Notes under the pieces: model-generated
The model's input: the letters and a program-made list of their open reading frames with translations, nothing else
Database searches by the model: none
Told to the model about the DNA's origin: nothing
Shown: positions 6,282 to 11,390 of the stretch, piece by piece
Numbering within the stretch: the stretch's first letter is position 1
How the letters are laid out: every line of letters begins with the position of its first letter
Program-made: the position numbers and the translations under genes
NCBI GenBank assembly: GCA_017934845.1
Contig: JAGBIR010000068.1
Location: forward strand, 1 to 11,390
DNA: 11,390 bases
DNA from: Alistipes sp.
GTDB lineage: Bacteria; Bacteroidota; Bacteroidia; Bacteroidales; Rikenellaceae
Reading direction: 5' to 3'

Positions 6282-7295
6282 ATGGCAGGGTCTAATTTTG
6301 TTGATTATGTAAAGATTTTTGCTCGCTCGGGCCACGGAGGTGCCGGATCGAGTCACTTCCGTCGTGAGAAGTTTGTAGCCTTCGGCGGACCTGATGGCGG
6401 TGATGGTGGTAAGGGCGGCAGCATCATCTTGCAGGGTGATAAGCAGTATTGGACTCTGATTCACCTTAAATATCAGCGTCACCAGTTTGCCGAGGATGGC
6501 GAGGGTGGCCACGGTGCGCGTTCATCGGGTAAGGATGCTCCCGATATCATTATCCCTGTGCCTCTGGGTACTGTGGCCCGCCGCTTGGTCGAGCAGGAGG
6601 ATGGCTCTACGACGCTCGAGTACGTTGGCGAGGTTACCGAGCATGGCGAGCAGCTCACGCTGTTGAAGGGCGGCCGCGGAGGCTTGGGAAACTGGCACTT
6701 TAAGAGCGCGACCAATCAGGCACCGCGCTATTCGCAGCCCGGCGAGGAGGGTGATGAGGGTGCTTTTATCCTCGAGTTGAAGGTCTTGGCCGACGTTGGT
6801 CTGGTGGGCTTCCCCAATGCGGGTAAGAGTACACTCCTGTCGGTTGTGTCGGCCGCTAAACCCAAGATTGCGAATTATGCCTTTACGACGCTTGAGCCTA
6901 ACTTGGGTATCGTCGCGGTGCGCGACCATAAGTCGTTTGTTATGGCCGATATCCCGGGTATTATCGAGGGCGCACACGAGGGCAAGGGTCTCGGAACACG
7001 CTTCTTAAGACATATCGAGCGTAACTCGGTGCTGCTATTTATGGTGCCTGCCGATAGCGATGATATAGCGAAGGATTACGAGATTCTGCTGGGCGAGCTT
7101 ACACAGTATAACCCCGAGTTGTTGGATAAGGAGCGTCTGCTGGCAATTACAAAGTGCGATATGCTGGACGATGAACTTATCGAGCAGATGCGTGCTCACC
7201 TGCCCGAGGGCATACAGTCAATCTTCATCTCGTCAGTCTCTGGCCTTAATATCCAACGCCTGAAGGATATGCTCTGGGAATCTTTGCAGAAGTAG
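6282..7295 (+). CDS. obgE: Obg family GTPase (ribosome assembly / stress)
   Basis: This 337-residue GTPase acts in late assembly of the 50S subunit and in growth and stress control. The glycine-rich Obg domain fills about 1-165 ([53 protein letters not shown]). The G domain follows: G1 GFPNAGKST 176-184, the switch region with TTLEPNLG, G3 DIPG 223-226 followed by [13 protein letters not shown]4 TKCD 290-293 and G5 SSVSG 317-321. The G4 motif has Thr in place of the usual Asn, which is common in Obg proteins. The protein ends right after the G domain, so the variable C-terminal OCT domain is absent. It has its own promoter and a strong terminator, so it appears to be monocistronic. Confidence 0.95.
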   Translation: MAGSNFVDYVKIFARSGHGGAGSSHFRREKFVAFGGPDGGDGGKGGSIILQGDKQYWTLIHLKYQRHQFAEDGEGGHGARSSGKDAPDIIIPVPLGTVARRLVEQEDGSTTLEYVGEVTEHGEQLTLLKGGRGGLGNWHFKSATNQAPRYSQPGEEGDEGAFILELKVLADVGLVGFPNAGKSTLLSVVSAAKPKIANYAFTTLEPNLGIVAVRDHKSFVMADIPGIIEGAHEGKGLGTRFLRHIERNSVLLFMVPADSDDIAKDYEILLGELTQYNPELLDKERLLAITKCDMLDDELIEQMRAHLPEGIQSIFISSVSGLNIQRLKDMLWESLQK

Positions 7296-7314
7296 TTTTG
7301 CAAGACAATACGAT

Positions 7315-7350
7315 AAATGCTGTTCGACTTCCCCGAACAGCATTTTTTTT
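7315..7350 (+). terminator. Terminator of obgE
   Basis: A 12-bp perfect stem (7315-7326 with 7334-7345) with a 7-base loop is followed by a T-run to 7350. It lies 20 bases after the stop codon. Confidence 0.92.
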
Positions 7351-7391
7351 GCAATAGACGAATCTATACCATAAAAACAGGTCATCACAAC

Positions 7392-7419
7392 AAAAAAGCG
7401 GTCATCTTACGATAACCGC
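7392..7419 (-). terminator. Terminator of tRNA-Arg (minus strand)
   Basis: On the minus strand, GCGGTTA and TGACCGC (plus-strand 7413-7419 and 7398-7404, one G-T pair) form a stem with an 8-base loop, followed by six T (plus-strand A run 7392-7397). It is about 12 bases after the tRNA 3' end. Confidence 0.85.
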
Positions 7420-7431
7420 CTGAAAATCAAG

Positions 7432-7505
7432 TGACTCCGACAGGATTCAAACCTGTAACCGCTTGATCCGTAGTCAAGTACTCTATTCAGTTGAGCTACG
7501 GAGCC
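7432..7505 (-). tRNA. tRNA-Arg, anticodon ACG
   Basis: The 74-base minus-strand sequence folds into a full cloverleaf. The acceptor stem is GGCTCCG with CGGAGTC (one G-T pair), the D arm is GCTC/GAGT, and the anticodon stem is CTTGA/TCAAG with loop CTACGGA (anticodon ACG). A 5-base variable loop, a T arm ACAGG/CCTGT with loop TTTGAAT, and discriminator A complete it. CCA is not encoded. ACG is expected to be edited to ICG by TadA, reading CGU, CGC and CGA; the editing comes from established knowledge, not from this sequence. Confidence 0.96.
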
Positions 7506-7523
7506 ATTTACTGATTGCGAGTG

Positions 7524-7555
7524 CAAATGTACGGCGAAATTTTATTTTGTGCAAA
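7524..7555 (-). promoter_or_regulatory. Promoter of tRNA-Arg
   Basis: On the minus strand, TTTG (7552-7555), 20 bases, then TACATTTG (7524-7531) is a full Bacteroidetes consensus promoter. Transcription should start about a dozen bases before the mature tRNA 5' end at 7505. No terminator is seen between the end of the upstream gene (7590) and this promoter, so some read-through from the thioredoxin gene is possible. Confidence 0.8.
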
Positions 7556-7589
7556 TATTTTCTTAAAATTTTTTCAATTATTTTTCCTT

Positions 7590-8696
7590 CTATTGGTCAA
7601 CTTGCTGGCTCTCAGTCTGTTTGCCGCAAAGGCAATCGCCGAAGATATGTTCCAATTCGTGTCGCAAACTATCGCCAAAAAGGTTGCGTGCCGTAATAGT
7701 ACCATCGGGAGCAATCAAAAAGTTGGCAGGAATTGACTGCAGGCCATAAATCTCGGCTGCGGGAGTTTGGTCGTTGCCGACATTGTCGTGCAGGTTTGTC
7801 CACAGCATATCGTTCTCGACAATAAATTTGCGCCAGCGGTTAACGTCGCTATCGAGCGATATAGAGCATATCTCGAAGCCCTGAAGTGCATATTTCGCAT
7901 ATATCTCGCGCAGCAGCGGAATCTCCGCTCGGCAGGGGGCGCACCATGTTGCCCAGAAGTCTATTAACACCCACTTTCCGTTGCTGCACACCTCGCTGAG
8001 TGATACGGGCTCGTCGGATGCGGTTTGCAGTGTAAGGTCGATCAACTTGTTACCCACCTCGGTGCGGGCGTAGATGTCGATGTACTCTGCAAACTGGCGC
8101 ATAGCCGTGAGTGACTGCATTTGTGGCGAGAATTGCTGGAAGCGCACACGCATATCCTCGGCTGTCATACCGCGAGCCTCTTGGCTAAGGAATAGCTCGA
8201 CTCCAACCAAATTATCGAGATTGTCGGTGATGGCTGTCGAGAGAATATCGTGATACTTCATTATGAGTGATTCGTAGGCCTCCTCCGATTCGGGATTGCT
8301 AAAATCCAGACCGCTAATCTTGCGTGCTACATCCGACAGGCGTTGCATTATGAGGTTGTATTTGTCGTTTATAGGGCCACCCTCGGCGATGTAGCCACCT
8401 TGCGGTAGTGGGCGCAGGTAGAGCTGGCTCTCCTCGATAAGCAGTACAGCCAAAGTATTTCCCGTATCGTCGCATACGAAGGCTGTTGTAGGTTCATCGA
8501 CCTTGCCACGCATACAGAAGCGGTTGTCGGCACCAACCGCGGCCGTAGCCAACGTATCTATCGAAGCATTCTCGACAACGAGATAAACTCGGCTGGCGGC
8601 ATTTTCAATCAGTAGGCCGTCTATGTCGAATGTCACGCTACGCGAGCAAGCCGCAGTGGCGAGTGCAGCGCAGATGAGTATAATGAGTCGTTTCAT
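7590..8696 (-). CDS. TlpA/ResA-like thioredoxin lipoprotein (DUF4369-type N-terminus)
   Basis: The 368-residue protein is a predicted lipoprotein. It starts MKRLIILICAALATAAC, with the lipid-bearing Cys at position 17, followed by a serine. Residues about 20-120 look like the beta-rich DUF4369 region common before thioredoxin domains in Bacteroidetes; a helical linker follows (about 120-215). The C-terminal thioredoxin fold (about 225-360) has the redox motif WCAPC at 251-255 in LIDFWATWCAPCRAEIP and the cis-proline in SIPAN (Pro323). It probably exchanges disulfides outside the cytoplasm; its partner is unknown, and no cytochrome maturation genes are beside it. Two further cysteines sit near the C-terminus (CLCG, 355-358). 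The ATG at 8694-8696 is chosen because it gives a proper lipoprotein signal. A -7 box lies at 8717-8724. Confidence 0.92.
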   Translation of the reverse strand: MKRLIILICAALATAACSRSVTFDIDGLLIENAASRVYLVVENASIDTLATAAVGADNRFCMRGKVDEPTTAFVCDDTGNTLAVLLIEESQLYLRPLPQGGYIAEGGPINDKYNLIMQRLSDVARKISGLDFSNPESEEAYESLIMKYHDILSTAITDNLDNLVGVELFLSQEARGMTAEDMRVRFQQFSPQMQSLTAMRQFAEYIDIYARTEVGNKLIDLTLQTASDEPVSLSEVCSNGKWVLIDFWATWCAPCRAEIPLLREIYAKYALQGFEICSISLDSDVNRWRKFIVENDMLWTNLHDNVGNDQTPAAEIYGLQSIPANFLIAPDGTITARNLFGDSLRHELEHIFGDCLCGKQTESQQVDQ

Positions 8697-8716
8697 AATT
8701 TGCAATTCGTTTGCTA

Positions 8717-8724
8717 CAAAGTTA
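8717..8724 (-). promoter_or_regulatory. -7 box of the thioredoxin lipoprotein gene
   Basis: On the minus strand this reads TAACTTTG, matching TAnnTTTG, 20 bases before the ATG. No TTTG is found at the usual -33 distance. Confidence 0.55.
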
Positions 8725-8848
8725 CAGATTTTTTTGATGATATTGTGTCATTAATTTCCCAAAAAAAGTGAGGATAATCATTTATCAAAAAACGATGCCC
8801 GTGGCGATTTATTATACCGAAGGTGGTGCAAGATTAGAAAAAACTTTA

Positions 8849-8856
8849 TAACTTTA
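8849..8856 (+). promoter_or_regulatory. Likely -7 box of the riboswitch-controlled transcript
   Basis: TAACTTTA differs from TAnnTTTG at only the last base and lies 10 bases before the first paired base of the riboswitch, as expected for a transcript starting near 8860. No clear -33 box is seen. Confidence 0.45.
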
Positions 8857-8863
8857 CGGCGAT

Positions 8864-8945
8864 ATTCTAAAGGGGTGCCTTACTATCAGGCTGAGATTAT
8901 ACCCATTGAACCGGATACGGGTAATGCCGAGACCGGGATAGATGT
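8864..8945 (+). ncRNA. TPP (thi-box) riboswitch
   Basis: The thi-box consensus is clear. A short P1 (TCTA 8866-8869 with TAGA 8939-8942) encloses P2 (GGGT 8873-8876 with ACCC 8901-8904). P3 is GCCT/AGGC (8877-8880 with 8888-8891), followed by the conserved CTGAGA. P4 is CCGG/CCGG (8911-8914 with 8933-8936), and P5 is CGG/CCG around GTAAT (8918-8920 with 8927-8929). It senses thiamin pyrophosphate and is known to lower expression of thiamin synthesis and uptake genes when TPP is plentiful. The receptor gene starts 54 bases after the aptamer. How it switches is not certain: CCCCTTT at 8962-8968 can pair with AAAGGGG at 8869-8875. Confidence 0.95.
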
Positions 8946-8998
8946 TACAATCTTACTATATCCCCTTTTCTGTTCTTTTAACTTAAATTAAAAGTGTT

Positions 8999-11230
8999 AT
9001 GAAAAGGTTTTTCTTAACGTTGGCTGCTGTGGCTCAAGTGCTTACAGTGGCAAAGGCGGCTGCACAACAGTCGCAGGATTCTTTGTTGACCTATTCGGTC
9101 GAAATGGTTGAAGTGGTGGGAGTGCGTGCGCGCAATACCTCGGCCGTAACTCATACCAATATTTCGGAGAGCGAGGTGGCTCGCAATCGTTACGGATTGG
9201 ATTTTCCGTCGTTACTATCGCTCACGCCTTCGGTTATTGCGACCAACGAGACAGGAATAGGCATAGGTGGTACATCTTTCAGGATGCGTGGTACGGATGC
9301 TACGCGATTGAATGTCACGATCAACGGAGTTGCGATGAACAACCCCGATTCTCACTCGATGTATTGGTACGATACGCCCGACTTGATTTCGTCGGTCGGT
9401 GACGTGCAGATACAGCGAGGTGCCGGAACCTCTACAAACGGAACGGGAGCCTTTGGTGGCGCGGTGAGTATGACTACTGCAGCCCCGAAGTCGGAGTTTG
9501 GAGGCGAGGCAACACTCTCTTACGGCTCATACAATACCCAGAAGCAGGGCATTCAGCTCTCGTCGGGCCTTCTTAACGGCCGATGGGCCTTGGATGCTCG
9601 CATGACACACATCGCCTCGGATGGCTACATCGATCGCGGAGCTACCGACTTGGCTTCGTATATGGTGCAAGGAGCTTACTATGGCGACCGAACTGTTGTT
9701 AAGTTGCTATCGTTTGGCGGTAAGGCAAAGACCTATCTTACCTATACGGGCGTGACGAAGCAGGAGATGGAGCTCTATGGCCGACGCTACCACACCGAAG
9801 GTCAATATGAGAGCGATAGCGGCCCCTATCAGCTGGCCGATGGCACGCACGTTGACTATTACGACGACCATACCGACAACTATCTGCAGCTGAATAACCA
9901 ACTTGTCGTAAATCATCGCTTGTCGGAGCGTTGGCTGATGAACTTTACGGGATTTTATACCTATGGCTACGGCTTTTATAAGCAATATAAGGCCGACCGC
10001 ACGCTGGGCGAGTATCTTAATTTGGGTATAACCGATTATGGTATCGAGGCCGATATGATTCGACGCAAGATTATGGAGAATCATACGGGCGGTGCCAACA
10101 TCGCAATGGCTTATTCGGCCGATAATTTGTCGCTTGTCATGGGTGGCTCGTGGAGCCTCTATGCTTGTCCGCATTGGGGTGAATTGGATTGGGTCGATGG
10201 TATGGAGAGCAGTGCTTACGCGGGCCGTTGGTACGATAATGATGTGCGCAAGCAGGATGCAAATCTCTTTGTCAAGGCCGATTGGCGTGTGGCGCAAGGC
10301 CTGAATCTGGTGGCCGATATGCAGTATCGTCACGTTTATTACAAGGCGTGGGGCGTGAACGACAATTTCGACTGGAACAGGATGGAGATGCAGCCCGTTG
10401 ATGTCAACAAGAGCTACAATTTCCTCAATCCTCGCGTGGGTATTAATTACAACTTTGCACGTTATCATCTGCTCTACGCCTCGGCGGCGATTGCTCATAA
10501 AGAGCCTACGCGCTCGGATTTTACCGACCGCTATATGTTCTCGTCCGACGATAAGCAGCCCGAAGCCGAGCGATTGTACGATTTCGAGTTGGGTTATAAC
10601 TTCACGTCGCCTCAGGTTACGTTGGGCATAAACCTATATTATATGCTCTACCGTAATCAGCTGGTGCATACGGGAATGGTGAACGATAGTTCCGACGCCC
10701 TGAATGTTAATGTCCCCGACAGTTATCGTTGCGGAGTGGAGTTGACGGCTCTGTGGCGGCCGGCGAAGTGGTTGTCGTTGGGTGGAAATGCTACGTTGAG
10801 CGCCAATAAGATCCGCGACTATGTGGATTTGCTATCCGAGAGTCCCACCTATGGTCAGAATCTGGGCGATATGACTATCTCCTATTCGCCGAGTGCTATG
10901 GGTCGATGCTTCGTAGGAGTGAATGTGGGTGGTTTTGAGGCTATGCTCAATACTACATTTGTTGGAAAGCAGTATTTTACCAACAACGAGTGCGAGGCCT
11001 TGACGCTCGATGCCTATAACTTTACGACGCTCGACTTAAGCTATACGATGCAGAGTGCTGCGGCGCGTAAGGTGCGATTTGGTATTACAATTCACAACCT
11101 GTATAATCAAATGTATTGCAGCAGTGGTTATGGTTACTCCTATATGTGGGATGGCGAGCGATATGACGAGGCTTACTACTTCCCGCAAGCTCCGCTGCAT
11201 GTGTTGGCTAATGTGACGGTAACGTTCTAA
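8999..11230 (+). CDS. TonB-dependent outer-membrane receptor, probably for thiamin
   Basis: The 743-residue protein is a full TonB-dependent receptor that should carry its substrate across the outer membrane using energy from TonB-ExbBD. A signal peptide (MKRFFLTLAAVAQVLTVAKA) is followed by a TonB-box-like segment (SVEMVEVVGV, about 33-42). The plug lies about 52-161, with SLLSLTPSVI, FRMRGTDATRLNVTINGV, VQIQRGAGTSTNGTGAFGGAV. The barrel ends in IHNLYNQ and VLANVTVTF with a terminal Phe. Control by a TPP riboswitch points to thiamin, its phosphates or precursors, like the Omr1/OMthi receptors of Bacteroides; that substrate is inference. No carboxypeptidase-regulatory domain is present. No pnuT or thiamin pyrophosphokinase gene follows, because the next gene is convergent. 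Confidence 0.92.
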   Translation: MKRFFLTLAAVAQVLTVAKAAAQQSQDSLLTYSVEMVEVVGVRARNTSAVTHTNISESEVARNRYGLDFPSLLSLTPSVIATNETGIGIGGTSFRMRGTDATRLNVTINGVAMNNPDSHSMYWYDTPDLISSVGDVQIQRGAGTSTNGTGAFGGAVSMTTAAPKSEFGGEATLSYGSYNTQKQGIQLSSGLLNGRWALDARMTHIASDGYIDRGATDLASYMVQGAYYGDRTVVKLLSFGGKAKTYLTYTGVTKQEMELYGRRYHTEGQYESDSGPYQLADGTHVDYYDDHTDNYLQLNNQLVVNHRLSERWLMNFTGFYTYGYGFYKQYKADRTLGEYLNLGITDYGIEADMIRRKIMENHTGGANIAMAYSADNLSLVMGGSWSLYACPHWGELDWVDGMESSAYAGRWYDNDVRKQDANLFVKADWRVAQGLNLVADMQYRHVYYKAWGVNDNFDWNRMEMQPVDVNKSYNFLNPRVGINYNFARYHLLYASAAIAHKEPTRSDFTDRYMFSSDDKQPEAERLYDFELGYNFTSPQVTLGINLYYMLYRNQLVHTGMVNDSSDALNVNVPDSYRCGVELTALWRPAKWLSLGGNATLSANKIRDYVDLLSESPTYGQNLGDMTISYSPSAMGRCFVGVNVGGFEAMLNTTFVGKQYFTNNECEALTLDAYNFTTLDLSYTMQSAAARKVRFGITIHNLYNQMYCSSGYGYSYMWDGERYDEAYYFPQAPLHVLANVTVTF

Positions 11231-11251
11231 TCCGTAATTGCAGCGCAAAAA

Positions 11252-11290
11252 AAGAGCCTATCTGACTTTATGTCGGATAGGCTCTTAATT
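11252..11290. terminator. Bidirectional terminator between the thiamin receptor gene and efp
   Basis: A 14-bp stem (11253-11266 with 11272-11285, one G-T pair), extendable by one A-T pair, closes a 5-base loop. On the minus strand, seven T follow (plus-strand A run 11247-11253), a strong terminator for efp. On the plus strand the tail is the weaker TTAATTTT, which should still serve the receptor gene. Confidence 0.9.
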
Positions 11291-11314
11291 TTCGGTACAG
11301 CGACCGAGGCTTAA

Positions 11315-11390
11315 TTAGCGGATACGCTCCTTGTACTCGCGAGTGCGGCTGTCAACGCGGATCTTGTCACCAGTATTGATGAACAAGGGA
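11315..11390 (-). CDS. efp: Elongation factor P, C-terminal end (partial)
   Basis: The last 24 residues read PLFINTGDKIRVDSRTREYKERIR, then TAA at 11315-11317. This is the conserved end of domain III of EF-P (consensus near FVNEGDxIxVDTRTGEYxxR), the factor that relieves ribosome stalling at proline runs. The residue-32/34 modification site and the gene start are outside the window. It converges with the thiamin receptor gene and shares the hairpin terminator. Confidence 0.93.
   Translation of the reverse strand, partial: PLFINTGDKIRVDSRTREYKERIR

Noticed and set aside
9707..10498. 263-codon open frame opposite the thiamin receptor gene
   Set aside because: It is fully antisense to a clearly coding receptor gene; its composition is the mirror of the real frame.

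Overview
The window looks like a chromosomal segment from a Bacteroidales bacterium, possibly close to Alistipes/Rikenellaceae (family-level placement is inference). The evidence is the recurring Bacteroidetes promoter pattern (TTTG, then 20 nt, then TAnnTTTG), the lack of clear Shine-Dalgarno sites, a TlpA/DUF4369-type lipoprotein, two large TonB-dependent-receptor-type outer-membrane proteins, and a thiamin receptor under a TPP riboswitch. It is mostly housekeeping and nutrient-uptake DNA. I see no phage, insertion sequence, CRISPR array or defence locus.

Layout. Bases 1-220 hold the 3' end of rpsT (+), closed by a strong terminator. A leftward two-gene unit follows: a six-helix membrane protein (731-1366) and a small winged-helix regulator (436-726). 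It is read from a good promoter at 1529-1560 through a leader of about 155 nt that carries an imperfect palindromic repeat. Part of that repeat recurs beyond the far end of the unit. Next, a free methionine-R-sulfoxide reductase (-) and a PepD-type dipeptidase (+) diverge from overlapping back-to-back promoters. Then come an 811-residue outer-membrane barrel protein with a reduced plug, and the GTPase gene obgE, each with its own promoter. On the minus strand lie tRNA-Arg(ACG), with promoter and terminator, and a TlpA-like thioredoxin lipoprotein. Finally, a TPP riboswitch precedes a TonB-dependent receptor, probably for thiamin, which converges on the 3' end of efp across a shared terminator.

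How the genes relate. Most units are single genes with their own terminator, so operon logic is limited. The regulator and membrane protein almost certainly work together. The riboswitch and receptor form a one-gene thiamin-uptake unit without the inner-membrane transporter (PnuT) often found beside such receptors. The most notable non-coding signals are the four promoters with identical 20-nt spacing, the repeats bracketing the regulator/membrane-protein cassette, the mutually overlapping promoters at 2144-2180, a promoter whose -33 box lies in a terminator loop and which predicts an almost leaderless mRNA, and an inverted repeat covering the -33 box of obgE. I found no clear candidate for a wholly new biological system.
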